Part shown: positions 42,246 to 53,192 of the stretch, in pieces
How positions within the stretch are numbered: position 1 is the first letter of the stretch
Layout of the letters: each line of letters begins with the position of its first letter
From: Nesterenkonia lacusekhoensis
GTDB lineage: Bacteria > Actinomycetota > Actinomycetes > Actinomycetales > Micrococcaceae
DNA length: 64,000 nucleotides
Assembly: GCF_017876395.1 (NCBI RefSeq)
Contig: NZ_JAGINX010000001.1
Location: 1,364,001 to 1,428,000 of the forward strand
Direction of reading: 5' to 3'
Notes under the pieces: model-generated
What the model was told of the DNA's origin: nothing
What the model saw: the letters and a program-made list of their open reading frames with translations, nothing else
Database searches by the model: none
Translations under genes and position numbers: made by a program

Positions 42246-43802
42246 ATGAAGAACGGCAACCCGCTGCGCGATCCGCGCGATCGTCGGCTGAACCGGATCG
42301 CCGGACCCAGCGCCATGGTGATGTTCGGCGTCACCGGCGATCTGGCACGCAAGAAGCTGCTGCCGGCGATCTATGACCTGGCCAACCGGGGCCTCCTCCC
42401 GCCGAGCTTCTCCCTGGTGGGCTTCGGGCGCCGAGAGTGGACCCATGAGCAGTTCGCCGAGGAGGTCCTCGGCCATGTGAAGGCCTCGGCACGCACCGCC
42501 TTCGACCAGCGCGTCTGGGACCAGCTCTCTGCCGGTCTGCGCTTCGTCCAGGGCGAGGGCTTCGACGACGATGATGCCTTCGCTCGGCTCGGCGAGACCC
42601 TCAAGGAGCTGGAGACCTCCCGCGGCACGCGGGGCAACCACGCCTTCTACCTGTCCATCCCGCCGAACTCCTTCGAAGTGGTCTGCCAGAAGCTGGCCGC
42701 CCACGGGTTGGCCTCACGCGATCAGGTGCAGTCGCCGTCGGGCTCTGCCCAGCAGCCCTGGAGCCGCGTGGTCATCGAGAAGCCCTTCGGACATGACCTG
42801 GAGTCCGCCCGGGAGCTCAACCGCGTGGTCGAGGAGGTGTTCCCTCCGGATGCGGTCTTCCGGATCGACCACTACCTGGGCAAGGAGACGGTCCAGAACC
42901 TGCTGGCACTGCGCTTCGCCAACCAGCTCTTCGAGCCGCTCTGGAACAACCAGCATGTGGATCATGTCCAGATCACCATGGCCGAGGACATCGGCATCGG
43001 CGGACGGGCCAGCTACTACGACGGTGTGGGTGCGGCCCGCGACGTCATCCAGAACCACCTGCTCCAGCTCCTGGCGCTGACCGCCATGGAGGAGCCCATC
43101 TCCTTCGATGCGGATCATCTGCGTGCTGAGAAGGAGAAGGTGCTGGCCGCGGTGAAGCTGCCGGAGGACCTGGGCGCCGCCTCAGCCCGGGGCCAGTACA
43201 CCTCCGGCTGGCAGGGCGGGGAGAAGGTGGTCGGCTTCCTCGACGAGGAGGGCTTCAACCCGGAGTCCAAGACCGAGACCTACGCCGCGCTGAAGCTGGA
43301 CATCAACACACGCCGCTGGGCGGGGGTCCCCTTCTACCTGCGGGCCGGCAAGCGTCTGGGACGTCGAGTGACTGAGATCGCCGTGATCTTCAAGCGCGCT
43401 CCCAACCTGCTCTTCCAGGACCACGAGGACGACGAGTTCGGCCAGAACGCCGTGGTCATCCGCGTGCAGCCGGATGAGGGCGCCACCATCCGCTTCGCCT
43501 CCAAGGTGCCGGGCACCCAGATGGAGGTCCGTGATGTGACCATGGACTTCGGCTATGGACATGCCTTCACCGAGGACAGCCCTGAAGCCTACGAACGCCT
43601 CATCCTGGATGTCCTGCTGGGCGAGCCCCCGCTGTTCCCCCGTCATGAGGAGGTCGAGCTCTCCTGGAAGATCCTTGATCCCTTCGAGGAGCACTGGGAA
43701 TCCCTGGAATCCCAGCCGGAGCCCTACGCCCCAGGCAGCTGGGGCCCGGATTCCGCCCATGAGCTGCTGGCCCGCGACGGACGCACCTGGCGCAGGCCGT
43801 GA
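42246..43802 (+). CDS. zwf: glucose-6-phosphate 1-dehydrogenase
   Basis: This 518-residue enzyme oxidises glucose-6-phosphate with NADP, the first step of the oxidative pentose phosphate pathway. The nucleotide-binding motif FGVTGDLARKKLLPAIYDL (about 22-40) and the active-site motif RIDHYLGKE (about 207-215, with catalytic His) are present. The C-terminal end GSWGPDSAHELLARDGRTW is typical. It starts 20 bases after pgi and is followed 13 bases later by opcA, the protein that helps it assemble. Confidence 0.97.
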   Translation: MKNGNPLRDPRDRRLNRIAGPSAMVMFGVTGDLARKKLLPAIYDLANRGLLPPSFSLVGFGRREWTHEQFAEEVLGHVKASARTAFDQRVWDQLSAGLRFVQGEGFDDDDAFARLGETLKELETSRGTRGNHAFYLSIPPNSFEVVCQKLAAHGLASRDQVQSPSGSAQQPWSRVVIEKPFGHDLESARELNRVVEEVFPPDAVFRIDHYLGKETVQNLLALRFANQLFEPLWNNQHVDHVQITMAEDIGIGGRASYYDGVGAARDVIQNHLLQLLALTAMEEPISFDADHLRAEKEKVLAAVKLPEDLGAASARGQYTSGWQGGEKVVGFLDEEGFNPESKTETYAALKLDINTRRWAGVPFYLRAGKRLGRRVTEIAVIFKRAPNLLFQDHEDDEFGQNAVVIRVQPDEGATIRFASKVPGTQMEVRDVTMDFGYGHAFTEDSPEAYERLILDVLLGEPPLFPRHEEVELSWKILDPFEEHWESLESQPEPYAPGSWGPDSAHELLARDGRTWRRP

Positions 43803-43815
43803 GAAAGAGGTCGCA

Positions 43816-44769
43816 ATGATCGTCGACATCCCTGACACCACCACCTCCAAGGTCTCCAAGAAGCTGGCCGAGCTGCGGGAGGACGGCGGCGTGGTCGCCC
43901 TCACCCGTGTGCTGACCCTGGTGATCCTCGCTTCGAGGGACAATGCCGAGCCGGCCATCGCCGCGGCGAACCTCGCCTCCCGCGAACATCCCTGCCGGAT
44001 CATCGTGCTGGCCTCGGGGAGCTCCTCCGAGGAGACTCGCCTGGACGCCCAGATCCGCGTCGGAGGTGACGCCGGGGCCTCGGAGGTCCTCATCCTCAAC
44101 GCCGGCGGCGAACTGGCCGAGCAGTCTGAGGCGATGATCTCTGCTCTGCTGCTGCCCGATGCACCCATCGTGGCCTGGTGGGCCGACGAAGTCCCTGAGG
44201 ATGTCAGCGCCACACCGATCGGTCGCATCGCACACCGCAGGATCACCGACAGTGCCATGGCGGCCGCGCCGGTGGCCACCTTGGAACGGCTGGCCCACTC
44301 CTACGACGACGGCGACACCGACTTGGCCTGGACCCGTCTGACCAGGTGGCGCATCCAGCTGGCCAGCATCCTGGACTCCATGGACCCCCGCACCGTCACC
44401 GCGGTGACGGTGGAGACTCCTCCGGAGCTTCCCAGCGCCGTGCTGCTGGCCGCCTGGCTGCAGAAGTCGCTGGACGTGCCGGTGCGGCTGCACCGCAGCG
44501 CCACCGACAACGGGCTCAGCAGCGTGCGTCTGCACCTGAGCGATGACAGCCGCGGCGGCGATGAGATCGTCCTGTCCCGGCCCGTCGGCGACATCGCCTC
44601 TCTGCACCTGCCCGACGGTCCGGTGCAGCAGGTTCCGATGCCGCACCGGACGCTGGAGGACTGCCTGGCCGAAGAGCTGCGCCGGCTCGACGCCGACGAG
44701 GTCTTCGGTGAGGTGCTCGTCCGCGGTCTGGCCTCCGTGGACCTCACCGTCTGCCGCACCGCGGCCTGA
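43816..44769 (+). CDS. opcA: G6PDH assembly protein OpcA
   Basis: This 317-residue protein is OpcA, which is required for full glucose-6-phosphate dehydrogenase activity in Actinobacteria and Cyanobacteria. Typical stretches are MIVDIPDTTTSKVSKKLAEL at the start, and in the middle LLLPDAPIVAWWADEVPED. It has no catalytic motif of its own; it acts as an allosteric or assembly partner of Zwf. ATG 43816 gives the expected start with AAAGAGG before it. Its place between zwf and pgl is conserved. Confidence 0.95.
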   Translation: MIVDIPDTTTSKVSKKLAELREDGGVVALTRVLTLVILASRDNAEPAIAAANLASREHPCRIIVLASGSSSEETRLDAQIRVGGDAGASEVLILNAGGELAEQSEAMISALLLPDAPIVAWWADEVPEDVSATPIGRIAHRRITDSAMAAAPVATLERLAHSYDDGDTDLAWTRLTRWRIQLASILDSMDPRTVTAVTVETPPELPSAVLLAAWLQKSLDVPVRLHRSATDNGLSSVRLHLSDDSRGGDEIVLSRPVGDIASLHLPDGPVQQVPMPHRTLEDCLAEELRRLDADEVFGEVLVRGLASVDLTVCRTAA

Positions 44770-44818
44770 CCGCCCCGCACGACCCCCTCCCACAACCTCG
44801 GACATGAAGGGTGCAGCC

Positions 44819-45616
44819 ATGCCAGCAGTCAACACCTCCGCCGCAGCTCCGCGCACAGAGATCTATCCGGACAAGGACACTGCGGTCCGCACCGTGGCCG
44901 AGCGGCTGCTGGCCGTACTGGTCGATGAGATCCACACCTACGGCGTCGCCCATGCCGCGCTGACCGGCGGAGGGGCCGGCATCGCCGTGCTGGAGCAGCT
45001 GCGCCAGCTGGCCGGCACCCCCGGTGTGGAGAAGCCGGACTGGACAAAGGTCCACTTCTGGTGGGGCGATGAGCGTCTGCTTCCCACCGAGGACGGTGAG
45101 CGCAACGCCCAGCAGGCCGCCGATGCGCTCACCGATGCACTGGTCTCCGAGCACGGCATGCCCACGGAGAACCTGCACCCCATGCCCAGCTCGGAGGATG
45201 CCGCCAGCCCGCAGGTCGGCGCTGAGATGTATGCCGAGCACCTGGCGGCCTTCGCCGAGGCGGACGGACGTTGTGGGCTGGCGCTGCCGCGGTTCGCCGT
45301 GATCCTGCTGGGAGTGGGCCCCGACGGTCATATCGCCAGCCTCTTCCCCGGCAAGGAGTCACTGGAGGTCACCGGACGCACCACCGTCGGCGAGGAGGAC
45401 TCCCCCAAGCCTCCTCCGCCGCGCGTCTCGCTGACCTTCGATGCCATCCACACCGCCGAGCGCGTATGGATGGTGGTCACCGGCGAGGACAAGGCCGAGG
45501 CTGCCGGTCTGGCCTTCCGCGAGGAGACCGCGGTGGAGCAGATCCCCGCCAAGAACGCCCGCGGTACCGCCGAGACCATCTGGCATCTGGACAGGCCCGC
45601 CGCCGCTCAGCTCTGA
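44819..45616 (+). CDS. pgl: 6-phosphogluconolactonase
   Basis: This 265-residue enzyme hydrolyses 6-phosphogluconolactone. Typical motifs are ALTGGGAGIAVLEQL (about 46-60), VHFWWGDERLLP, and ILLGVGPDGHIASLFPGK with the catalytic His. GAAGGG lies at 44805-44812 before ATG 44819; a start at 44804 would also be in frame. It is the last gene of the pentose phosphate operon. The usual next gene in related genomes, secG or tpiA, is displaced by an ABC importer here. Confidence 0.95.
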   Translation: MPAVNTSAAAPRTEIYPDKDTAVRTVAERLLAVLVDEIHTYGVAHAALTGGGAGIAVLEQLRQLAGTPGVEKPDWTKVHFWWGDERLLPTEDGERNAQQAADALTDALVSEHGMPTENLHPMPSSEDAASPQVGAEMYAEHLAAFAEADGRCGLALPRFAVILLGVGPDGHIASLFPGKESLEVTGRTTVGEEDSPKPPPPRVSLTFDAIHTAERVWMVVTGEDKAEAAGLAFREETAVEQIPAKNARGTAETIWHLDRPAAAQL

Positions 45617-45731
45617 GCGAGTTCATCCCCTCCTCAGTCCGGTCTCGCCCGCCGGTCACCTCCGGTTCACCTGCCGTCAGCAGAATTGATCGGCACTGCG
45701 TGTTACGCGCTCCGCCGGATGAAGAGGGACT

Positions 45732-46742
45732 ATGACACAGACTGTACGACGCCGGGCCGCACTGGGGACCACCGTTCTGGCAGGACTGCTCCTGAGCGCC
45801 TGCGGCACCGGCGACGACCGCTCTGAGGCCACCACCATCACGCTCTACACCTCCGAGCCTCAGGAGAAGATCGACGAGCTCCTCGCCGACTTCGCCGAGG
45901 TGGAGCCCGATATCGAGGTGGAGGTCTTCCGTGCGGGCACCGGGGATCTGACCGCCCGCCTGGAGACCGATCTCAACGCCGGGGATCCCGGAGCCGACGT
46001 CTTTCTGGCCGCCGACGCGCCCACCTTCGAAGGGTTCAAGGAGGATGGTCTCCTCATGGAGCTCGAGCCCGAGGAGCTCGACGCCGTCCCCGAGCAGTGG
46101 CAGGACCCCGAGGGACAGTACGTCGGCACCCGGATCATCCCGACTGTCATCGCCCACAACACCGCCGAGTACGACGCCGCCCCGGCCTCCTGGCAGGATC
46201 TCACCGACCCCGAGTACGACGGCGAGATCACACTGCCCGATCCCGCGGTCTCCGGGGCTGCCGCCTTCAATGCGGCAGTCTGGTATCTCCAGGACGACCT
46301 GGGCGAGGACTGGTTCGACGAGCTCGGCGCCAACGCCCCGGTGATCGCGGAGTCCAACGGCCCGGTGGGCCAGGCCGTGGCCGACGGCAGCCAGCCGGTG
46401 GGCATCGTCGTGGACTTCATGATGCGCGACCTGCGCGATGCCGGTTCCCCGGTCGAGGTCTCCTACCCCGAGGAGGGCGTGCCCTATATCTACCAGCCCA
46501 TCGGGATCTTCCAAGCCACCGAGGAGGCCGAAGCCGCCCAGGCGTTCGTGGACTACGTGATCAGCCAGCGCGGCCAGGAGTACGCCGTGGAGCAGAACTA
46601 TCTGCCGGTCCGCGACGACGCGGGAAGCCCCGAGGGCGCTCCGGCACTGGACGAGATCACCTTCATGGAGGAGGACCTCTCCGAGATCACTGAGGTCCAG
46701 GGCGAGGCGCTGGATGCCTTCGACTCGACCATCGGAGGCTGA
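45732..46742 (+). CDS. iron-type ABC transporter substrate-binding lipoprotein
   Basis: This 336-residue lipoprotein has a twin-Arg-like basic start (VRRRAALGTTVLAGLLLSAC) with lipobox LSAC (Cys25), followed by a type II solute-binding fold: ITLYTSEPQEKIDELLADF and GADVFLAADAPTFEGFKEDG. It is similar to FbpA-type ferric iron binding proteins, but the tyrosine ligand pair is not certain, so another small anion or iron chelate is possible. It is the first gene of a three-gene importer. Confidence 0.88.
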   Translation: MTQTVRRRAALGTTVLAGLLLSACGTGDDRSEATTITLYTSEPQEKIDELLADFAEVEPDIEVEVFRAGTGDLTARLETDLNAGDPGADVFLAADAPTFEGFKEDGLLMELEPEELDAVPEQWQDPEGQYVGTRIIPTVIAHNTAEYDAAPASWQDLTDPEYDGEITLPDPAVSGAAAFNAAVWYLQDDLGEDWFDELGANAPVIAESNGPVGQAVADGSQPVGIVVDFMMRDLRDAGSPVEVSYPEEGVPYIYQPIGIFQATEEAEAAQAFVDYVISQRGQEYAVEQNYLPVRDDAGSPEGAPALDEITFMEEDLSEITEVQGEALDAFDSTIGG

Positions 46743-48354
46743 ACGGAGCCTGCCCGCGCTGGGCCTGATCAATACCGGGCTGTGGCTCTTCTGCCTGGCC
46801 GTCGTCCTGGTGCCGCTGGGCACTGTGGCTCTCTACGGGGTGGCCAGCGGGCGCCTCGGAGAGCTCGCCCAGCCGGCGGTCGGCACGGCCGCGTGGAACA
46901 GCCTGAGCTCTGCGACGCTCTCCGGCGTTCTGGCGGTCCTCCTCGCGCTGGCGCTGGTGCTGGCCATCGAGCACACACAGCTGCCCGGCCGCACCGCCCT
47001 GCGCATTCTGGCACTGAGCCCGCTGCTGATCCCGCCCTTCATCGGTGCGATCAGCTGGATCGGCCTGTTCGGGCCTTCGGGGATGGTCAACAGCGTGGCC
47101 GAGGAGCTCTTCGGCGGACCGGTGTGGACCATCTACGGTGGGGACGGCGTGGTTCTGCTGCTGGCGCTGCACTCCTATCCGATCGCCTATCTGCTGCTGA
47201 CCGCCGCCCTCGCTCGCATTCCTGCTGAGCTGGAGGAGGCCGCTCGAGCCTCAGGTGCCGGGTCCCGGCGCGCGCTGGTCCACATCACCCTGCCGCTGCT
47301 CCGCCCTGCCCTGGTGTCCTCCTTCATCCTGGTCACGGTCTCGAATCTGGCCGACTTCGGCATCCCCGCGCTGGTGGGAGGACCCCAGCGTTACGAGACG
47401 CTGGCGACGATCGCCTACCGCTTCGTGCGCTCGGGCACTGTGGAGAACCCCGTGGAGCTGGCGGCCTGCGTCGGCGTCGTGCTGCTGATCATCGTCGCGC
47501 TGGGGATGCTGCTGATCCGGCGCTTCTCCCGGGCCTCCTACTCCCTGGAGCCCTCGAGCTCCCGACCCGCGCCGCTGACGCTGAAGCGGCCCTGGGCGCT
47601 GGGTGGGATCACCTGGGCGGCTGTCCTGGGGATCACCGCGCTGCCGCTCAGCGCCCTGCTGATCCAGGCTCTGCTGCCTGCGCCGGGAGTGGAGCTGAGC
47701 TGGGAGAACCTGAGTCTGGACAACTTCAGATCTGTGCTGGAGAGTCCCTGGGCCTCCGAGGGCGCGCAGCTGAGCGTGACTCTTGCCCTGGGTGCCGCAC
47801 TGATCACCGGGGTGGCCGGACTGGCCATCGGCACAGTGATGACCCGGACCTCGCTGCCCGGACGCGGCCTGCTGCGCAGCGTCTCCCTGCTCCCGCTGGC
47901 AGTGCCCGGTCTGATCGGCGCTGTGGGCTGGCTGCTTCTGGCTCCCCATCTGGGCCTCTACAACAGCCCTTGGCTGATCCTGTGGGCCTATGTCATGTCT
48001 TTCCTGGCCCTGGTGGTCCAGGCGATCGAGGCCCCGCTGCGCTCCACGTCCGCCGCATTGGAGGAGGCTGCACGCGTCAGCGGTGCCTCAGCGCTGCGCG
48101 CCTTCAGCGATGTCTCGGTCCGGCTGGCTCTGCCCGCTGCCGCTGCCGGGGCTCTGCTCGTGCTGCTGACCGCGGTGCGCGAGCTGACCATCTCTGCATT
48201 GCTGTTGGCTCCCAACGCCCAGACCCTCGGTGTGGCGATCTTCAACCTGCAGCAGGCCGGCTCCTACGGCTCCGCAGCCGCGCTGTCCGTGCTGGTGACC
48301 GTGGCCGGTCTGCTGGGCATGGGCCTGGTCACCCGCCGTCTGCACACCCGATGA
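46714..48354 (+). CDS. iron-type ABC transporter permease, fused two-domain
   Basis: This 546-residue permease has about twelve membrane segments in two BPD_transp_1 halves; the conserved EAA loops are visible as EEAARASGAGSRRALVHITLPLLRP in the first half and EEAARVSGASALRAFSDVSVRLALP in the second. This fused form is typical of FbpB-type ferric importers. The start overlaps the lipoprotein gene by 29 bases, so translational coupling is likely; the exact start is uncertain. It should move the substrate bound by the preceding lipoprotein. Confidence 0.9.
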   Translation: MPSTRPSEAERSLPALGLINTGLWLFCLAVVLVPLGTVALYGVASGRLGELAQPAVGTAAWNSLSSATLSGVLAVLLALALVLAIEHTQLPGRTALRILALSPLLIPPFIGAISWIGLFGPSGMVNSVAEELFGGPVWTIYGGDGVVLLLALHSYPIAYLLLTAALARIPAELEEAARASGAGSRRALVHITLPLLRPALVSSFILVTVSNLADFGIPALVGGPQRYETLATIAYRFVRSGTVENPVELAACVGVVLLIIVALGMLLIRRFSRASYSLEPSSSRPAPLTLKRPWALGGITWAAVLGITALPLSALLIQALLPAPGVELSWENLSLDNFRSVLESPWASEGAQLSVTLALGAALITGVAGLAIGTVMTRTSLPGRGLLRSVSLLPLAVPGLIGAVGWLLLAPHLGLYNSPWLILWAYVMSFLALVVQAIEAPLRSTSAALEEAARVSGASALRAFSDVSVRLALPAAAAGALLVLLTAVRELTISALLLAPNAQTLGVAIFNLQQAGSYGSAAALSVLVTVAGLLGMGLVTRRLHTR

Positions 48355-48367
48355 GAGGAATCCGAGG

Positions 48368-49579
48368 ATGAGTTCAGTCCGCTTCGACGCCGTCGACGTG
48401 GTCTTCGACGACGGCCACCGCGCGTTGGACTCGGTGAGTCTGGAGATAGCCGACGGAGAGATCATCGCGCTGGTGGGCCCCTCCGGCTCCGGCAAGACGA
48501 CTCTGCTGCGCAGCCTGGCCGGCTTCCTGCGTCCCAGCGGTGGGACGATCAGCATCGACGGGCAGGTGCTCTCCTCCCCCAGGCACAGCACGGCTGTGGA
48601 ACAACGTGGGCTGGGCATGGTCTTCCAACAGCATGCCCTTTGGCCCCATATGAAAGCGGCGGAGAACATCGGGTATCCGCTCCGTCTGGCCGGAGTCCGC
48701 CGAGCCGAGCGCCGTGCTCGGGTCGAGGAGTCTCTGGAGATGGTGGGCCTGGCCGGAATGGGCGGCCGCAGGCCCGATCAGCTCTCCGGCGGGCAGCGGC
48801 AGCGTGTGGCCCTCGCCCGTGCCATCATCCACCAGCCTCGCGTGCTGCTGTTGGATGAGGCGCTCTCCGCCTTGGACGAGCCGCTGCGCGCCTCGCTGCG
48901 GGCCCAGCTGCAGTCCATGTCCAAACGGCTGGGACTCACCGTCGTCCATGTGACCCATGACCGCGCCGAGGCGCTTGCGGTCGCCGATCGGATCGTGGTC
49001 CTGGATCATGGACGCGTCCAACAGATCGGAGGCCCGGAGGAGGTGATGGAGCGGCCGGCCTCAGGCTTCGTGGCCCAGTTCCTGCAGGACGCCGCGCTGC
49101 TCGGTGGCGAGCTGCACTCCGAAGGGTTCCGCTGCGAGCAGCTGGGGCTGGAGGTGCCGCGGCAGAGGATCTCCCGTCCGCAGCGGGACAGCGAGACAGA
49201 GGCCGCGGGCGCATGCGTCGGAGAGCTGGCTGTGGCCCCGCACCATGTGCTCCTCTCCCCTGCCGAGGGTGACGAGGCCCGAGGGGCTGAGGCAGACGTG
49301 GTCTCGAGCCTGTACGGCCGGCACGTCCACGAGGTGGAGGTCAGCTGGGCGGGTCGACGGCTGCGCGGCGAGACGGTGGGTTGGCGCCCCGCCCCTGGTG
49401 ATCGGGTGCGGGCAGAGGTGATCGGCGGGGTGTTCTACCCCGCCGGATCGGGTGAGGAGGTCTCAGGCGGAGACTTGGATGAGCAGTCCCAGCGCGACCA
49501 CGATCAGGCCCCAGAGGATCCCCAGGGTGATGGTGAGCCGGTTGAGGTTCCGCTCGGCGACGCCCGAGGATCCCAGTGA
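48368..49579 (+). CDS. iron-type ABC transporter ATP-binding protein
   Basis: This 403-residue ATPase has Walker A GPSGSGKTTLL, the signature LSGGQRQRVALARAI and Walker B LLLDEALSALDEPLR, and a C-terminal TOBE-like domain ending near VIGGVFYPAG. The last 35-40 residues (from about EEVSGGDLDEQ) are hydrophilic and lie antisense to secG; no stop was found before 49579, so the frame runs into the convergent gene by 117 bases. The real family ends near residue 365. It powers the preceding permease. Confidence 0.88.
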   Translation: MSSVRFDAVDVVFDDGHRALDSVSLEIADGEIIALVGPSGSGKTTLLRSLAGFLRPSGGTISIDGQVLSSPRHSTAVEQRGLGMVFQQHALWPHMKAAENIGYPLRLAGVRRAERRARVEESLEMVGLAGMGGRRPDQLSGGQRQRVALARAIIHQPRVLLLDEALSALDEPLRASLRAQLQSMSKRLGLTVVHVTHDRAEALAVADRIVVLDHGRVQQIGGPEEVMERPASGFVAQFLQDAALLGGELHSEGFRCEQLGLEVPRQRISRPQRDSETEAAGACVGELAVAPHHVLLSPAEGDEARGAEADVVSSLYGRHVHEVEVSWAGRRLRGETVGWRPAPGDRVRAEVIGGVFYPAGSGEEVSGGDLDEQSQRDHDQAPEDPQGDGEPVEVPLGDARGSQ

Positions 49580-49708
49580 CGAGGTCACGCCGCCGCCGAA
49601 CATGTCAGACATGCCGCCGCCGCGGCCCTTGTGCAGGAGGATCAGCAGGATCAGCATCAGGCTGATCAGGGCCAGGGTGACCTGGAGTGCGATGGACAGT
49701 GCGGTCAC
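49463..49708 (-). CDS. secG: preprotein translocase subunit SecG
   Basis: This 81-residue membrane protein has two hydrophobic helices (ALQVTLALISLMLILLILLH and LTITLGILWGLIVVALGLLI) joined by the GRGGGMSDMFGGGVTSS loop typical of SecG. It assists SecYE in protein export. It is the last gene of the gap-pgk-tpiA-secG group and its 3' end overlaps the convergent ABC ATPase gene. Length fits the family. Confidence 0.94.
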   Translation of the reverse strand: MTALSIALQVTLALISLMLILLILLHKGRGGGMSDMFGGGVTSSLGSSGVAERNLNRLTITLGILWGLIVVALGLLIQVSA

Positions 49709-49751
49709 AGCGACCTTTCGTGACGACTAGCGGGAGAAGAACCGGGTACCA

Positions 49752-49784
49752 GGATAACGCCTCGCGCAGAGCGAGGCGTCATCC
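49752..49784 (-). terminator. hairpin between tpiA and secG
   Basis: ACGCCTCGC-N5-GCGAGGCGT (49757-49779), extended by GGAT/ATCC outside, forms a strong stem just after the tpiA stop. It probably lowers read-through from the glycolytic genes into secG. Confidence 0.65.
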
Positions 49785-49799
49785 CGGCGCCGGTCGGAC

Positions 49800-50615
49800 T
49801 CACTCCGTGACGAGATGCTTCTCGAAGGAGACGATGTTGGCGAACTCTTCGGCCTCCAGGCTTGCGCCGCCCACCAGGGCGCCGTCGACATCGGGGCCCT
49901 GGAGGATGGAGGCCACGTTCTTGGCCTTGACGGAGCCGCCGTAGAGGATCCGGATGCTCTCGGCGAACTCCTGGGAGTAGAGCTCAGCGAGCTTGGCGCG
50001 GATGGCCGCCGACATCTCCTGAGCGTCCTCCGGGCCGGCGACCTTGCCCGTGCCGATGGCCCAGACGGGCTCATAGGCCACGATCAGCTCGGAGAGCTCC
50101 TCTGCGGAGAGGCCCTTCAGGGCCTCAGCCAGCTGGGCCAGCGTGTGCTCGATGTGCTGACCGGACTCGCGGATCTCCAGGCCCTCGCCCACGCAGAGCA
50201 TGGGAGCCAGTCCATGACGCAGCGCCGCACGGATCTTGGAGTTGAGCAGCTCGTCGGTCTCTGCGTGGATCTCGCGGCGCTCCGAATGGCCGATGAGCAC
50301 CTGGCCGCAGCCCAGCTTGTTCAGGAACTGGCCGGAGATGTCGCCGGTGTAGGCGCCGGAGTCCTGGTCCGAGAGGTCCTGGGCGCCGTAGTCGATCCTG
50401 AGCTTGTCCCCGGCGACCAGGGTCTGGACTCCGCGCAGATCGGTGAACGGAGGGAACACCGAGACCTGCACGCGGTCATAGTCGTGGCCCGCGTCGTCCA
50501 GGGTCCATGCCAGCTTCTGGACCAGGGCGATGGCCTGCATGTGGTCCATGTTCATCTTCCAGTTGCCGGCGATCAGCGGGCGACGGACGAACGTCCCGTC
50601 CTTCTGGGTGGTCAT
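49800..50615 (-). CDS. tpiA: triosephosphate isomerase
   Basis: This 271-residue enzyme interconverts dihydroxyacetone phosphate and glyceraldehyde-3-phosphate. GNWKMN (about 17-22, with Lys), the catalytic His in LIGHSERR, the catalytic Glu in [12 protein letters not shown] and the phosphate-binding YGGSV and GGASL motifs are all present. It lies 23 bases after pgk, in the standard actinobacterial order. Length is normal. Confidence 0.97.
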   Translation of the reverse strand: MTTQKDGTFVRRPLIAGNWKMNMDHMQAIALVQKLAWTLDDAGHDYDRVQVSVFPPFTDLRGVQTLVAGDKLRIDYGAQDLSDQDSGAYTGDISGQFLNKLGCGQVLIGHSERREIHAETDELLNSKIRAALRHGLAPMLCVGEGLEIRESGQHIEHTLAQLAEALKGLSAEELSELIVAYEPVWAIGTGKVAGPEDAQEMSAAIRAKLAELYSQEFAESIRILYGGSVKAKNVASILQGPDVDGALVGGASLEAEEFANIVSFEKHLVTE

Positions 50616-50638
50616 ATCAGGATGTCCTTCCGTAGTGT

Positions 50639-51880
50639 TCAGGCAGTGAGGGCGTCGATGCCGGGCAGGTCCTTGCCCTCGAGGTACTCCAGGCTGGCAC
50701 CGCCGCCGGTGGAGATGTGGCCGAAGGCCTCCTCGTCGAAGCCGAGGGTGCGCACCGCCGCTGCGGAGTCGCCGCCGCCGACCACGGTGAAGCCCTCGGT
50801 CTCGGTGAGCGCCTGAGCGATCGCGACAGTGCCTCCGGCGAAGGCCTCCATCTCGAAGACGCCCATGGGGCCGTTCCAGAAGATCGTCTTGGAGGCCCTG
50901 ATCTGTTCGGCGAAGGTCCGCGCAGTCTCCGGACCGATGTCCAGACCCAGCGCCTCGGCACCGTGCTTGCCGGTCTCCAGCTCACCCACCGGCAGCACCT
51001 CATGCTCGGCGTCGGGGGCGAAGGAGGCGGCCATGACGATGTCGGTGGGGAGGATCAGCCGGCAGCCGCTCTCCTCGGCCAGCTTCACGAAGCCCTTCGC
51101 CGTGTGGAGCTTGTCCTCCTCCACCAGGGACTTTCCGATCTCGTAGCCCATCGCCTTGGCGAAGGTGAAGACCATGCCGCCGCCGATCAGCAGGGCATCA
51201 GCCTTGGGGATCAGATTCTCGATCACGGCGAGCTTATCGGAGACCTTGGATCCGCCGAGGACCACAGTGTAGGGGCGCTCAGGGGACTCGGTGAGCCGCT
51301 GCAGGACCTTCAGCTCCGTGGCCACCAGGTCACCCTGATAGGCCGGAAGCTGCGCGGCGATGTCGTAGACCGAGGCGTGCTTGCGGTGCACGGCCCCGAA
51401 GGCGTCGTTGACGTAGGCACCGCCCTCGCCGACCAGCGCGGCCAGTTCGGAGGCCAGCTCCTGGCGCTCGGCATCGTCCTTGGAGGTCTCACGGGGGTCG
51501 AAGCGCACGTTCTCCAGCAGCAGGATCTCGCCCTCGGCGAGGGATTCCGCGCCGGAGGCGGCAGACTCGCCCACCAGGTCCTCGGCCCGACGGATGGAGA
51601 CATCGGTCAGCTCATCCATGCGGGCGGCCACCGGGGCCAGGGAGAACTCCGGGGTGGGCTCGCCCTTGGGCCGACCGAGGTGAGCGGTGACGATGACCTT
51701 GGCGCCGGCGGCGGCCAGCTTCTCCAACACCGGCAGAGAGGCACGGATGCGGCCGTCGTCGGTGACGATTCGGGTGCCGTCCTCCTCCGCGAGCGGGACG
51801 TTGAGGTCCGAGCGGACCAGAACTGTACGGCCGGAGATCCCGGCCTCGATCAGGGCATCGAGCGTATTGCTGGCAGTCAT
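50639..51880 (-). CDS. pgk: phosphoglycerate kinase
   Basis: This 413-residue kinase makes ATP from 1,3-bisphosphoglycerate. It has VRSDLNVPL near the start, the HLGRPKGEP motif, [11 protein letters not shown], and the C-terminal GGGDSAAAV nucleotide-binding motif. ATG 51880 starts the homology ([14 protein letters not shown]); an open frame further upstream is not part of the gene. It lies between gap and tpiA. Confidence 0.97.
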   Translation of the reverse strand: MTASNTLDALIEAGISGRTVLVRSDLNVPLAEEDGTRIVTDDGRIRASLPVLEKLAAAGAKVIVTAHLGRPKGEPTPEFSLAPVAARMDELTDVSIRRAEDLVGESAASGAESLAEGEILLLENVRFDPRETSKDDAERQELASELAALVGEGGAYVNDAFGAVHRKHASVYDIAAQLPAYQGDLVATELKVLQRLTESPERPYTVVLGGSKVSDKLAVIENLIPKADALLIGGGMVFTFAKAMGYEIGKSLVEEDKLHTAKGFVKLAEESGCRLILPTDIVMAASFAPDAEHEVLPVGELETGKHGAEALGLDIGPETARTFAEQIRASKTIFWNGPMGVFEMEAFAGGTVAIAQALTETEGFTVVGGGDSAAAVRTLGFDEEAFGHISTGGGASLEYLEGKDLPGIDALTA

Positions 51881-51969
51881 CGTTCGCGAGCTTCCCTTCA
51901 CATCGCTTCGCGCTGAGCCGGGACCCCGGCTCGCTTTCCTACACATTACCAATCACAAGAGACAGAAGA

Positions 51970-51997
51970 GGTGCCCCGGACCGCAGCCCGGGACACC
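51970..51997 (-). terminator. hairpin between gap and pgk
   Basis: GGTGCCCCGG (51970-51979) pairs with CCCGGGACACC (51987-51997) around a short loop, with one mismatch. It follows the gap stop and may allow higher expression of gap than of the downstream genes. Confidence 0.55.
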
Positions 51998-52037
51998 CCG
52001 CTGTGTCACGCCGTCACAGGCGCTGTGGCCGACTCGC

Positions 52038-53084
<1,047 letters not shown>

Positions 53085-53192
53085 TCAGCAGGACGGCTTG
53101 TGCCGTGCCCACTGACCCCCAACAACATCGTTGTTCTCAGGTTGCCTGTAGAACGCAGTTTTTATTTATCGCACACTATTCTGTCACGTCGA

